Shown one piece after another: positions 23,826 to 52,000 of a stretch of 64,000 nucleotides of DNA (position 1 is the first letter of the stretch; each line of letters opens with the position of its first letter). The position numbers and the translations under genes are program-made. Under the pieces are notes generated by a model, which saw only the letters and a program-made list of their open reading frames with translations, did not search any database and was not told where the DNA came from. The DNA comes from Pogonophryne albipinna (Eukaryota; Chordata; Actinopteri; Perciformes; Artedidraconidae): NCBI GenBank assembly GCA_028583405.1, contig CM053261.1:11898459-11962458 (forward strand). The letters are read 5' to 3'.

Positions 23826-24207
23826 AATCTCTTTAACAATAATGTCTGAGTGACACAGATTTGACAACAAACAGTGTTTGAGCATCCCGTCCAAACATCC
23901 AGTTGTACCCATTGAGTCAACATCAGCATTAAAGATGTTGGTATTTTTAAGGAAAATGTGTTTTTTAAATAAACTTTGTAAAAGTTACAAATGCAGCTGT
24001 TGGTTTTGATTATTTTCTAAGAAATGAACAGTGTTGCTTCTGGCTGTGGTAAACAGCCTGTGTGCTTCAGCATGGCAGTTTCAGGGCGGGGTTGATATGT
24101 TTTCGTTTCCATTGAAAGCTCAGTAGTTCAAGATCCGTTGGTGCTCTGTGCTGGTCTCTTTCCTCGTGCTCCCACACCAGAGTTCATGTCGATTCTCTGT
24201 CAGGACC

Positions 24208-37836
<13,629 letters not shown>

Positions 37837-40800
37837 CGTGCGCTTCCTCTCGCGGAGTGAAGATTCTGCAGGCTGGGGGGCGCGTGAAAGAAAAAGAAGG
37901 CAGTCCTTCGCCACGTGCAGGTGTTCAGCATCAGTCAGTTGGATTTGGCTCTAATCTACAAACCCGAGCATCACTGCAGTCCACAGGAGGGAGAGGAAGT
38001 GAATGTGAAACAGTGACAGTCAGACTATTTTGGATGACACGCGCCAAGTGCATGGACTCACGTCACTGCAAACTATTTCCCTCACTACTAGCCTTTTGGA
38101 TTTATCTAAGGTTGACTGCATTGATTTACTGTAGAAGCCCCTTGTCAGCGTTTCTGTTCATTAAAGTGTTCACAAAAACACAATAACTAACCACCATCAA
38201 TGGACCAATGAGACAAACAGACTTCATAAACTACTGTGGACTGTGGAACTAAAAGACAAACAAAGGGTTAAAAAGGTTTTAGAAAAAAGATGACAAGTAG
38301 GTTAACCAGGAATCTGTCTTGGTGTTTTTGGTCCATACATAACAATAAATACATGAATATAAAAGCGAAAACTTTTTTCTTTTTTTTAAAGGGGCGGTAG
38401 GACATCAGCATTTTGGTACTAAATGATCTGAAAGCACATTCATAAAACTCACTCTTCAAGCAGATTCTCCCCAAATATCACACTTTAAGTTGTACAGGTC
38501 TAATTGTCAGGGGTCCTAACTAAGGGAACTTTTTTGACTTCATTGGTAAAATAAAAAGTACACCTTCCCTCTTTCTATTTTATTTTTGAATGTCATATAC
38601 ATGACAACAGCATTCTTAAGTTTACTTCCATATTTTCATTGGCTTTTTAACAACAACAACAACATTCATTTATATATAAATTTAATACAATAAGCTTTCC
38701 AAATGTCATCTATTTGACAGACAACATGGTTGGACACAGAAATAATACCAAAGTAAACATGTTGGAATATTTTACCGTGGCTTACTCAAAATAGAAAGTT
38801 CAAAAGAAAACAAACACTGAAAATAAAAGCGGGACCATCTTTAAACCTCATCCCATCTGCACACCTACGGTCATAATTCTCACAGCAGATGTCCGGGGAT
38901 GCAGGCAGAGTGTGTAATGATGTCAAAACATGGAGCCAATTAGAGACTCAAGCTCTCACGAACTGTGTTTCACAGTGCAGAGCTGAGAAATGAACAGATT
39001 GTTGCCCTCCTCTCTGGGGAATTTTTGTTCTCTGACATCTGTGTCTCCTCTGCTCCAGGGAGAGGCAAAGTATCTTCACTCCATCGCTCCCATCCTCCCC
39101 CCTCTTCATCATCGGCCTGCTTAAACCACTCTACCTTTTTCCCTCCTTCGTGCATCTCATAAAGTGCTGCTGAGCCATTGTCTCTTTCAGGTGTCACACT
39201 ATCCCTTACACTTTAACCAGCCTCTTATTTACTATGATAACCAGTAATATTCTGTATTTGTATCTCAACATTTGGAAACCTTTTTTTTTAGAACTGGTAA
39301 TTACCAGTTAATGTGAATATTTTCATGAACATTTTTTAAATCTCAAGCACTTTCCCTTTATGCTCACCTCCCATCCTCCTGCTCTCCCCTTCTGTAGACA
39401 TTGGGCTGCAGCAGGGGACACGGTACAAGCCTGAGGGTGCAATCTGGCCCATTTAAGAGAAAAAAAAGAGAGAATAAAAAACGAATTAGCATCTTTAAAA
39501 AATAGCAACATAGAAATAACAACATCATTTTACTCTTTTTGGGCTGATGTCACATTCTATTTTCGTATGTATTCCCCAGTCCAACCCAACATCACCATCT
39601 GACAGTGGGGTCGGATGACCAAACCATCTTTTATGGCGAGTGCTGCACATCTGACAGCTGCTGCTCTGTGTTTCCAAACAGCGCAGTCTTGGGAATACTA
39701 TTTCAGTTCACAGTTCTCTGAAAGAAAAACTAAAAGAGGATTTTAGTGTAGTATTAGTACAACTGTAATATTTTTTTTTAAATGGTTAAAATAATGGTGA
39801 CATTTAAATATTCCATATACATTTGGTCAGTGTATACCGGCTGCTAGTGTGTGTGGTGGTAGCGCTGGACCACATAGCTCTGGCTGTTTGTTTTTTCAGT
39901 GTTCATGTAAAGAATGAATTGACTAAAACAATCTCAGTTCAGGGGGTCCCCTAACTCACGTAGTATTCAACTCAATCATCTCTTCATAAGAAGTAGAAGA
40001 TGACTTTGACCTGAGATTGTCAAGGTGAATAAAAAACGTTTTGCACATACCAAAATATTGAATTCTTACAATAAGAAACACCAACCTCTTTGATAAAAGT
40101 ATAAGCACATAAGATATGTGAGTGTACATAATGAGTAAGTTGATTACTGATTATCAATTTAAAAAGAGAGTGTGGTGTGAAAAACATATATGAAATGGTA
40201 ATGTGTTCATTTCTGTAGCCCATTCTATGTCAGAGAAGAAAGTAGAAAAATCAAACAAAGCTGACGTGAAAACAATTAATGTTTCGCTGACTAACCGTGT
40301 CCCTGATCCCACCTTGCAGCCTTATTAACCTTGTCCCCTGCGGAGTTATTATATAGGATTAAATCAGCAGGGCGAATAATTAATAACATAGCAGCTCTGT
40401 GCCTACAAGGTGAAGAAAGAGCTCCATCAACTGAATCATTTTGCAAACTCATCTAATGAGCCCTTTCTGTTGGATGTCATGTTCAAAATGTTTGTATGAA
40501 AATGTGAATTTTCAGATAGCAGCCTTTTGGTCATCAATAGACTGACATGATGAAGAACTGAATGATCCATTAAACCACATCACAATGCATTTATTAATCA
40601 AATGTTTATTCATTCATCATAACTCTCTAGTTTTCCATTAAAAAAGTAAATGAGTTGTTATTTAGTTTCTAGACCATCATGTGGTCGATGCTTAAACAAA
40701 GGTGACCACTTTTTCTTGGAGTCTAATGGAAATATTTCTAAACATTTGAAATGATCACGTGTTGAGCATAGTTTACATAAAACGTCTTACATAATGGGCC

Positions 40801-41043
40801 CACTTAAATCGTTGTTGTAACCCAACTAGTTCAAGAGGAGGACATGTAGTTTACACAGTGGTCTGAGAAACAGAACACATTTATATATACAGTAAATATC
40901 AAAGATTCAAGAATCTTAACTCTTGTAAAATAAGTAATCAAGCACAGATGATGTTGTCAGGCTTGTAAGAAAATTAACCAAACAACCTTCTGATGTACAT
41001 ATTAAAACAATCAAAGTGTCCCTCATCACTGTGCAACATTTTC

Positions 41044-41190
41044 AATCCAATCCAACTTTATTTATATGGCACATTTAAAAACAACACAGTTGACCAAAGT
41101 GTATAAAAAGCAGCATAAATACATTTAGACAAAACCGATAGGACAAAAAAACAAATGTAAAAGCACGAGAGAATAAAACCATACCACAGA
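41044..41190. repeat. Dispersed retroposon-end fragment
   Basis: CAATCCAACTTTATTTATAT followed by GGCACATTTAAAAACAACAC is a widespread fish repeat that usually represents the reverse complement of a LINE-mobilised 3' end. Confidence 0.5.
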
Positions 41191-44100
41191 CTGAAAAACT
41201 CTCATACGCGATGTAAAAACATTTTAAAACACAACAAAATAGAAACCCCCAATTTAGAAAACTAAGACTGATACGTCTTATATGTGGTCTGCAAAAGCAC
41301 GGGAGAACAAGTCTTTAATTTTGAGCTATAATACTGTCATTTAAGATGTATAAAATGTCAGGCAGGTATCATTGGTTTTTCAGTAATATAGTTATCTTGG
41401 TCCCACAGAAACAGGTTATTTAGTCTATTCTGCCTTTCCACCAATCTCTGGTTTCCTATAAGCATGCTCCTGCTGTCTCCCCTCTCTTTCCCAAAAGAAC
41501 AGTCCAATCTCAGAGCACCTTTTAGCAGTTTACATGATAGCACTGATGTCATGCAGCATTTAGAGTCACTTGAGAGCTCATTGGACACATTAAACAACAA
41601 ACAACTGTCAAAAACCCACCACCCTTGTTCTTCAAATAGCTTTTTTAATGAGTGGGTATAAGGACATTATGATGTGTTCATGTCCTTATTTCCAATCAGC
41701 CACAGCTGTATGAGGGAGACATTAATGCCTTTGAGCTTAAACTGCTTAATTTCCACCCACTCCAATAATGGTTTCATCACAGTAAATGTAGGGCTGGTGA
41801 AGTTCAATCAGTGAAAACCTGTTACCAGACCCAGCAGGAGGGTCTCACTTTGAATGTGGTGGATAAAGAGAGAGGAGAATAAAGAGTACTGCAACTTACT
41901 AATGAATTTAAAGGTGTTCTTCATGAAGAACAAAGACACCAAATGCAGCTGCAATTCAAAGCACAATGTTTACATCTGTGGTAAGTTCATGGACATATTG
42001 AGCACAATGATGTTCACAAAATATTATGAACAAGAAAGAGCGGTGTGCAAAATATATACCAATCAATGTATCTAACTTTATATACTAATGGATTCAAATC
42101 AGTAATTTGCACGAAAATGTAATCAATATTTTAATATCATTTTTGTTTTATGGTTTTAGTTTTAAGCATTAGCTATACATGTAACGTAACAACACAAAGT
42201 TAAATAGATGACATGCACTGAAGATATGTTTTGGAATGATGCATTATTTATGAAATCAGTATTCCAAATGATCTTGAATGTACTCGTCAATCTTTATCCA
42301 GCGGACCTCATTTTCCTCTCAGGAGTGACTATTTACGCCTCACAGAAAGGAAAGGGTCCCTCCATCAGCCTTGGAGTGTATTATAATGCATTTTAGCGAT
42401 TATATAATCCAAATTACACATTAACAAAGAAGAGTGGCTGTTGTGGTTCATGAATAATTCTCCTGAAGAGCAAAAAAGTTAAAAGCTGCAAAAACAATGA
42501 AACATTTCTGCAACAGTGCTGTAGGCATTCATAACCTTTTATATTGAAAATAATAGGTCAGTTGGCTGAGACACGAACACAACAAAAACTCACACTAACA
42601 TGTATTTTCTGGCTATATTTTCTATTTAAACAGGTCTTACAAAAAGGTCAATAGTCACACATCAATATCCACATATGCTATGTGTCAATTATACACAGAT
42701 GTAACAGTGTTTTTTTACCTAAAGAGAAAGACATGCATATGGTTTTGTTTAAATGTTTTAACTTCTGTATGTGTCAAATGTTGCTTGGGCCTTCTATGGA
42801 AGCCCAAGATTGAATAATAACCCTTAACCAGTCTTACAAAATAAAGGAAAATGGTATAAAAATGATTGTTTTGTAAGCTTAAGAGTACATGTGGGCCAAA
42901 AGGGTCATCAGGAGGTGGGTGTCATCTCAATACCTGGTGCTTCTTGAGTTGGGCCTACAGCAAATATTCATAAAGTCCCATCATGCATGGTCCATGAACC
43001 ATCCACCATCTCTACCAGCACCCACAGACTAAACACAATCAAAAAGAGGTCTATAATGTCAAGACCATTTTATGCTAAACACTGAAAGTCAAACAAACAA
43101 GGAGAAATAATAACCCTCAGCTATCTTATTTTTGGCAAGGAAAAAACCAAATACTCATATTATCTACCACAACTTGTAAGGCTACCAACATGTCTAACTA
43201 GCATGCCTAATGAACAACACACTGATCTAGTGCATGCTGCCTGGGCCCAATATAACCAATCAATGTTGTACAGACACCTCAGCTTGTCAATCAACAAACC
43301 ACACACTTATGTCAAACAACATTAGCATACACTTTTACACAATTAGCCAACAACATTCAGGTACATGTTGGTCCAACAGCCTGCCAGGAATCAGCAGCAT
43401 GCCACTCAATCCACCAAACAAATCAGGCAGACATCTCATCATAGCAAGCAACACACCAAACACACATATGGCAGAGCACATACACATTATATGTTTTTAC
43501 TTCGCTATTTTTGTCTTTCACCCTTATTCTAAACCTCAGACAATCACTGGATCTGGCTGCAGAGTTGGCCATGTTATTCACTTCCTGCCTTTTGGCTTCA
43601 CCCTCTTAGATCTATAATCAGTCAAAATTAAAACAAATAAAAGCTATAGCCAAACTCCATTGGGATGACTGGGTTTTCAGCCACATATCTCCGCCTCTCC
43701 TTTATAAAGCAATGCTTTTGACTATAACATTTTGTTTTACAAAAACACAAGATCAGGTCTTAGATAAGTGACAGTTGTCTCCTTGGGGAAAAATACATCA
43801 TGGCTGTTCAAAATGACCTTTTTCTAAAGAAAATATTCTCTTGTTTTCGTTTAGCTTTCAATGAGTGAATGGCCAAATACACTTCAGCATGTCTTGAAAT
43901 GTAACACCCATATTAAAGACTTGTTTTAAACCCTTTCAAACATAAATACTGTCCCAACACACTCACTGGCCCTGATTTTCCAGTTCCCTATGTGCAGGCT
44001 CTGTACAAGTTTACCATTTGAAAGATATACCTCTGCAATGTCCCCATGTCTGCCTGATACTGATATCCTGTCTCCCTTTGGGTTTTACTTCCTCCACTAT

Positions 44101-44369
44101 ACTGCTATATCCCTAGACCCTGAAAGTATAAACTCCAGTCTTAATCTCCTTTGTTAAACTAATAGCAAAGGAGTGTGGTGAAATCCCTTCCACCACACTC
44201 CTTTCTAACTGAATGAGGAAGGAATTAAACGTACCAAAGAAGATACCAGACCTATAAACTGGTGAGGATTTCTCATTGGTGATCACAGCAGCCAAGAGGT
44301 TTCCTACTGAAAATGTACGCACCGTCTCCCCCTTGTGTTGAAGTTTTAACTGGCCATATGCAGCATTGA

Positions 44370-44610
44370 CTTTTCAAGTCTGAAGAGTTTCTCCATTGAC
44401 TTCCATGTTAAACATTTAATGAATTATGGGATATATCTCGGGAATTATGAGAGTTATGAATGACAAAAGTAATAGCAGTCGATTCCCGACCGATTTGAAC
44501 GTTTTGATGTTTGAACGGAGTTTCTGCGATGTGGAATGTGGGAGCAGAAGAGGGACAAAATAACCCGGCGGAATAAGAATAAAGAATTTGTGCATAGAAG
44601 AACAAGTAGT
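44370..44610. repeat. Dispersed fish repeat (unclassified)
   Basis: I recall blocks such as GACTTCCATGTTAAA, GGGATATATCTCGGGAATTA and ACGGAGTTTCTGCGATGTGG as recurrent in percomorph genomes. No termini are visible, so the class is open. Confidence 0.35.
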
Positions 44611-45054
44611 TGGACTGCTTTATCAGCATTCCCACTAAATAAGTAAACAAGGTAAATATTAAAAAAATATATATAAAAAGGTAGAAACAATCAAAGTTAT
44701 ATTTATCATCTCCTTATAACGCTGAAATGTGTAATAGGTATTTACACAATGAAAAAGTTAATGATTAAGTGAAATATTAAAAGAAGAAGTAGCTCGACTA
44801 TCATCACATATTTGACTAACCATGGTGTGATAGCTGCTGAATTAGCATTCACACAATTACTCAAAAACATAATAAATAGGAATGGCTGTGATGTCATGGG
44901 TATAGGCCTATTTCCAAACTTAGACTGAGTACGTGAGTGGGATATCAAACACAGTCAGAGTAACACTGTGTGTGTATAGTGTCCAATAAATCCGGCCCTC
45001 TGCTCTTCACTTTCAATTCATCACAGTAGCCAGATGGAGGAGATGGAGGGGAGG

Positions 45055-45929
45055 GGTAACCCAACGACGCTGAAGTTGGCTTCCGATTCAAGCATCCGAT
45101 TCGGCAGTTAAGGGGAAAGTTAAGGGACATTTAATTTACAGCGCTGAGCGAACAATCCTCCGTGTTTGAACCTCTTAAATCACAAATAGAATTAAGGTTT
45201 CACAAATCTGAAACTGGGTTATAAAGAATGTTTAGACCCTCTGGGATGATCCAGTCCAGATTTGATGAGTGTAGGTCTAGTGGTTTCAGATCAGGACCTG
45301 GTCTAATGTGGTCAGGATGCGAAAAAAGCACTGAAATCTCCCTTGTTTGTATTTTCATAAATATAATAAAGGTTTCACAAATCTGAAACTGTGTTATTTA
45401 TAATCTTTAGCCTCCGTGGGATAATCCAGTCCAGATTTGATGAGTGTAGGTCTAGTGGTTTTAGATCAGGACCTGGTCTAATGTGGTCTACATGTAAAAA
45501 AAGCACTGAAATCTCCCTTGTTTGTATTTTCACAAATAGAATAAAGGTTTCACGAATCTCAAACTGTGTTATAAAGAATGTTTAGACCCTTTGGGATAAT
45601 CCAGTCCAGATTTGATGAATCTAGGCATAGTGGTTTTAGATCAGGACCTGGTCTAATGTGGTGAAGATGCGAAAAAAGCACTGAAATCTCCCTTTTTTTA
45701 TTTTCACAAATAGAATAAAGGTTTCACAAATCTCAAACTGTGTTATAAAGAATCTTTAGACTCTCTGGGATAATCTAGTCCAAATAAATCGGCTATGCAG
45801 CGATTTAAGAGGTTCAAACACGGAGGATTGTTCGCTCAGCGCTGTAAATTAAATGTCCCTTAACTTTTCCCTTAACTGCCGAATCGGATGCTCTGAATCG
45901 GAAGCCAACTTCAGCGTCATGGTAACCCA
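45055..45929. mobile_element. Small foldback MULE-like element with 9-bp TSD
   Basis: Inverted arms of about 125 bases (45064-45185 and 45797-45920) start A(C/T)GACGCTGAAGTTGGC and share GATTCGGCAGTTAAGGG and AGCGCTGAGCGAACAATCCT. They are flanked by GGTAACCCA at 45055-45063 and 45921-45929. The centre is a 175-bp tandem array and there is no ORF. A 9-bp duplication with long TIRs suits the Mutator superfamily. The right end is about 90 bases from the ggt5 start codon. Confidence 0.75.
45196..45790 (+). repeat. 175-bp tandem array, 3.4 copies
   Basis: GGTTTCAC(A/G)AATCT recurs at 45196, 45371, 45546 and 45720. Each unit contains GATCAGGACCTGGTCTAATG and AGCACTGAAATCTCCCTT. Confidence 0.9.
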
Positions 45930-46020
45930 TGCATGTTCAGGATTATAGAGTGTGTGCGCACTGAGCGGCAGCAGCAACAGTTTCTCTGCAACACAAAATT
46001 GGCTCCACAGAAAAGTTGAA

Positions 46021-49000
46021 ATGGGAAAATACAAACCCTGGCAGGTGTTCTGCTTCATCTCGGCTGGTTTACTTTGCGCGGTTGCTCTAGTGTGTCTGTG
46101 CGTAGTCTCTCGGACAAAGGCGGATAAAGAGTGTCCGAGCGGCAGCTTCACGCGCGCTGCTGTGGCTGCAGACTCGCGACAGTGCTCCGAGATTGGCAGG
46201 TAAATCCCGTTTTGTTCAATAGTAAGAAACCACCAGTGGTGAGTTTGATCAGAGTTTGGCTTAACACTCTGTATCTTTGTATCTAAAAGCTTCAAATTAA
46301 AGAGTGAATGTCTGTTTTTGGGGGAAATTGGCAGAGGTACAAGAAGTAGCCTACTTAGATATTGTATTGAGGAATACTCTGTTACAAGTAAAAGTCCTCC
46401 ATTCAAAATGTTACTTAAGTAAAAGGACAAAAGTATTACCATCAAAATGTAAAGTATAGGCCTACCAAAAGTACCAATTATGCAGATTTGCCCATTTCAG
46501 TATAATATATGGTATGTTTTGATTATAATTATTGATGTATTAATATGTGAATCAAAGTGATAAAAGTACGGCTATTTTGAATGACTTTGTATGCCGCAGG
46601 GTAGCTTGTGAATTTACTCCAGGTGTAACTAAAGTCTTATTCAAGTGTTATATTTCACATTATTAATCCAAATCTGCAAAGTAACTAAAGGTACTAAATA
46701 CATGCAGCGTAGTAAAAGTAAAAGATAGAAGTACCAACCAACAAGTCCCTCAAAAGTGTACGTAAGTATACAGAATTTGAGTACATTTACTAAGTTACTG
46801 TACACCACTGGAGATTGGAAGTTAAAAAAGTTGTTGTTCTTAGATGTATTCCCATCACATGTATCTATATTTAGAGTTTAGTTACTCAGAACCCTGCATG
46901 CTATCAGACTGCACCTCCCTACTCCTGCAGCAGTTGAGATAAAAAGCTGAACTGAGTAATGGGATAAGCAGTTTAAGAGATTTGACAGGCTCTGTTTAAG
47001 GAATAGAGATAATGCCTGCAGAAATGTCAGCAGACAGGTCATGATACTCCTCACCTCTTGTTGATTTATTTCCTGAACTATCCTGTTGAATGTGAACATA
47101 CCAGAAAATCAGATCTCGTAGCCCACAAACTGATGTCACCATTTGTAATGTAATGCGGAAATTCGTTTTCAATTTGATGCACTCCTTCATTTGTTCAGTG
47201 AGCCACACAGTGGTTGCCATTAATCTGTCACCATGATAACTCCAAATGCAGAATAAAGGTGAACGTTTCTTTTCAAACAGGAATGTGCATGAAGCTCTTC
47301 CTGCTTTTGAATTCCGTTGCAGAGATGTTTTTCTTCCTGTCCTTGTGTATATTTCCGAATTCACACCAGAGACAATGAATGTTCCTCTAATGAGTGACTT
47401 CTGAGGGCACTCTTTTTATTCTCTCCAACTATCTCATTTGCACAACACATTCTTCAGAGAGAGAAACCGTTGTGCAGCAGTTGCAGTACAACAGAGTCTC
47501 TCTAATCTTTATTCTTTCCAAACCCACGTTTTACTCGCACATATAACAGCTCAGATTTGACAAAATGAAATATAAAAAACTAAGATATCTCTAAATTAGT
47601 GTGTCTTTATCCACAGAGTATACAGCCATTTGGTCATGTTTGTCTTGCATATTGTCATATCCTATTCAAAACATTAATAAGTTTATGCTTATCTACTAAA
47701 GACATAAACAAGTATAAACTAGGTCTGTCTACAATGTTCACATTAGTCTCCTTTAAGTGGACTTTTCCTATTAGATTTGAGTTTATCTTTCTACCTCCTG
47801 TGACCTTGTCCACTGTTAAACCAATCAAACTATATGGCAGTATAATTTCTTGTCCCTCAGTTGACCAACAAAAGACGCATTCACTCTTTTGGAGACGTTT
47901 CAGAGTTTTACATGCTTGGTTATATAATTCAGTTTGATGAAAAAAAAAAAAAAAGTGTTGTAAGTAAGTAAGTAACATCTATTTATAAAGCGCTTTTCAC
48001 AGACAGTCACAAAGTGCTTGACAAAACATTAAAACATCATAGGAATGATAAAATAATAAATGACTACACAAGCCACGTTAAAAAGTGCTAAGTGATATAG
48101 TCCACAGTTGAATAGTTTAAAAGAAAGAAAAAAATGCCCCAGCATGAATGGCGTCTTCTTGGTATGTTGCCTCAACAACATCTGGCATCAGAACATGGTT
48201 TAAACTTGCCTTTTGGCAGCTCAGTCATTCTTTGAATCCCTGAAGCAATAAACCTCGAGTCTAGAGTGTTGCAATCATTCAAAGAAAAAAAAAAGCACCC
48301 CTGTGTCTGTGTGTGGGCAATTATGTAGTGCGTGGTCGTGTTGGTGAAAGTGTGGTGACATGAATTCAGGAAAATGATATGTTTTCCAGTAACATTCTAC
48401 AGCAAGGTGGATCAGCAGTAGATGGCGCCATTGCAGCTCTTCTGTGCACGTCTGTGATCAATCCACAGAGCATGGGGATTGGAGGAGGATCTATAGTCAC
48501 CATAAGAAACAAAAAAGGTAAGTTTCTCATTCATTAGGGTGACCTCAAATGATAAAGGTTGATTCAGCTCATGAATCCTTATCTTTTCTCAGGCAACGTT
48601 AAAGTGTACAACTTCAGAGAAACTGTCCCAAAGTCTTTCAAAACAAACCTGTTAGATGACTGTCCCACCTCATTCGGACTGACAACAGGTAGGCAGAATT
48701 GTCCATCAGTGTATAGTAATGCACCTTTCCTACCCATGCTTCCTCTTATAGTCATAGCAGAATCATCCCTGTAACTCTGTGTTTTACGAATGGATTATTT
48801 GGCTTATTTTCAACATCCTCACCATTTTTTCCTTTTGAGATGTCTTCTAAATAGTGAACACTAATCCAAACACATTCAAACACAACAAATAGATTCGAGG
48901 GAAACACATCTTAAGTATCTTAAGTCGCTTACATATTTTTAACATCACAGCATCTCTTATTGCTGAGGTTAGATGTTGTTTTCTAGCGTTAAACATTTTA

Positions 49001-52000
49001 AACATGGAAATGTATTTATTGAGTTAAACCAAATGTTTTCTTTATTGCTTTATTTTTCACGTCAGTCCCGCTTTTTTTTTGATCATTGTTTTTTCCCATC
49101 ATTGGTTTCATGCAGCTTTATTGTTTTGCCCCTTGCAGGCAGCCAGTGGATCGGGGTTCCTGGAGAGCTGCGGGGCTATGAAGAAGTTCACAAACAGTAC
49201 GGGAAGCTGCCTTGGGCCAAGCTGTTTGAACCAACAATCAAACTGGCCAGAGAGGGCTTCCCTTTGCCGGCGTATCTGGGAAAACTTCTGCAATCCCCTA
49301 TTGTGAAAGGTCACGTGGAGAAATCATCTATCAGGTACAGCATCTCACTTTCTGCTTATAGTGATCAAGAGCTTTTCCAAAAATGAGAATATCTACTTAC
49401 TGATGATCATAAAGGTTTTAGGGCACTGACAAACTAGCACTAAGCTTTTACTCATCAGTGCAGAAAACCTGGAGCAAAGGGCTTTCCTATAAATCCCTGT
49501 TTTAACTCATTACATGCTGGTTTATAGCCCTGAGTTAACAATTGACTATTTAATGAGTGTTTAAGTTTCAGGGTTTCACATTGCATAATAGTTTCACCCA
49601 GTCCACACGCTCATTTGAACACTTTTTGCATTGGTGAACATGATTGTTATTTTCTACAGGCACATTCTTGTTCTTAGCATAACATTTCAGGAGCAGGGAT
49701 CACTGACATGGAGATAAAAGCAGTGCTCACCTTCTTTTAGAAATGTTTGTTTGAAATGTGGGTTTTCCTTAGCAAAAGAGAGAGATGAGCTGGAAGTGTG
49801 GTTTAAAAAGCCTGAATGGACATGATTGCATCTCTGCCACTTCAAAAACTTGCACAAAAATGCAGTAACAACTTCCCGCAGGACATTTGAGATTATTTAT
49901 TGATGAGTGTGCACAAAAGACGTATGTGATTAAATATAAATGGCGTGAAATGATTGTCACTATTAGTTAACAAAGAAGACCAGAAAGGTCACACATTATA
50001 CAGATGCAGTGCAGCATTACCTAAATTGTAATTGCTTTAATATGTTCTGACTTGTGCTTTTACATCAATACTCTTTTCCAGTGACATTTTCTGCAACAAA
50101 AACAGAACCGTTCTGCGCACAGGAGACAACCTCACGTTTCCTAAACTTGCAGATACCATGGAAACAATTGCAAAGCAGGGGGCAAAGGCTTTTTACTCTG
50201 GCAAGATAGGACAAGACTTAATCCAAGACATAGAGGCTGCAGGTTGGTGCAATTGTTGGGGTCTACACTTAAATGGACAGAAAAATACATCTAACGTCAA
50301 TCTGAAAATGAAAGATTTCAATCTGTTTGTACATGTTTCTCCTAGGTGGGACTATGACGATAGAGGATCTGACGTCCTTCCAGGTGCGGGTGGAGGATGC
50401 ATGGACAGTTTCTCTGGGAAGCACCAAGATGCACCTCCCTCCACCTCCTTCTGGGGGCCCCCTGCTGGCCTTCATACTCAAACTCATGCAAGGTTTCATG
50501 TATCATGATAACTTTCCTGCAATTCCTTAAACTGACACACTGTAGCAGCTGCATGACAGTCTAGCATTTTGGCTCTATACTCTGAATAATAAAAACATAG
50601 TAAAGCATAATAGTTTTAAAATGTGTTATTTTTGTGTATTTTCACAGGGTTTCCCTTCAATCAAAACTCCCTGAATGTTGACCAGAAGATTCAGATGTAC
50701 CATCGCTACATAGAAGCAGCTAAATTTGCTAATGGACAAAAGAGGAACATCAACGATCCCTATTTTAATGACAAAAAGGTTTGATTTTGTTTTCGTTATT
50801 CTTAGAGCAAAATACTATCTCAAGGATTCGAGATTCAAGGGTTTTATTGTCATATGCACAGTAGCTACAATGTAGCTAGGGCAATGAAAATATTGAGTCC
50901 CAAGCTCCTCCAACAATGCAACATATTATATATAAGACATAACACAAATACAAAACACAAAAATAAAAATAGTACAAAATGAAACAGAGTACAATAGATT
51001 AGAATAAAAATAGTGCAGGTTATGTTGCAAGACCAGTGTGCAAGTAGTGCAGAGGAAGTTAACTACATGCCAGAAAAATGAATAAATACAATAAGCTAAA
51101 TGATGCAGAGAATGTTGAAAGTGACCAAGTAAATGCAGGATTCTATTTACATGTAAATAGTCATGCAGTATGAGGTAGACTCAAAATATTAGTTATACAC
51201 AGTCAATAATATAATCAATCCATATATACAATGTTGAATGGCCCAAAAATTATAATATATAAAAGCAGGTTTATTAAAGAAAAAGCCCGAGTGGTTTGAG
51301 TTAAAGTTTGGAAATACACTTTTTTAACAGTTTAATGAGAAGATTGACACCACTTTCAACTGTAAAAGGTATCAATCTTCTCATCTAACACTTGGCAGGA
51401 AAATGTAAAAACTGTAGAAATAAAGATACTTTCTATAGTTGATTTGTGTCTGCCTGGTGACTTTGTATGTCAAACCCCCTTTCTTCTCGATATGCTTTCT
51501 GTTTCTATGTACACTGTAAGATACATTTTCAAGGTCAACTTTCAGAGATTCTGAAAGTTTCAGGGAAAAAGATTCTCTCTCTTTTTGTCCTGATCCATTT
51601 ATATAAAAACCTGTCTGAAAATGAGCTGATGAGATTTGGCCACTTTATGATGTCAAAATGTTTTTTGGGTTGTGCAACCATTAGCAAATAACCAACCAAG
51701 GTAACACCCACCCACCTTATCAACTGAATCTCTTCCTAGAGCACTATTGCGCAAATAATAACAAAAACATTTTTCAAAAAAGTCCCTCACCCCAGCTTTT
51801 TCCAGTTTCATTATGATGTTTTTCTTTCAGAGTGCAGTTCATTTGATCCAAGACTCCTTCATCAATAGCATCAAAGACCGGATTTTTTCCAACCTGACCC
51901 ATGAGAACTCATACTACAACAATACCAAGCCGTCCCGGGATAATGTCGGGACGACACACGTTTCTGTCCTGGATGAAGAAGGACTGGCTGTCTCTGCCAC

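Larger units (their letters stand above)
21053..23853 (+). pseudogene. Possible small gene interrupted by a transposon
   Basis: An ATG at 21053 opens 13 codons to a good donor (TTTGA|GTAAGT at 21094). About 93 bases later TTTGTTTGTTGCAG offers an acceptor, and the putative exon is cut at about 21202 by a 2.2-kb transposon. After the transposon (from 23388) the same frame continues (AVVVNMTQIVKIMFYPKPRY), has one TGA at 23470-23472, and then stays open through a 17-residue repeat to a stop at 23851-23853. An AATAAA follows near 23966. I do not recognise the protein. It may be a broken orphan gene or chance alignment of open frames; splicing is only predicted. Confidence 0.3.
37837..45054. other. 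Gene-free stretch between cabp1 and ggt5
   Basis: The first ~200 bases are GC-rich and are the likely 5'UTR/promoter of caldendrin. The rest is AT-rich, with no exon, RNA gene or intact mobile element recognised apart from the repeat fragments listed separately. Confidence 0.45.

Noticed and set aside
45849..46445. 198-codon minus-strand frame across the ggt5 start
   Set aside because: It spans a transposon end, the ggt5 first exon in antisense and intron sequence, so it cannot be one conserved protein.
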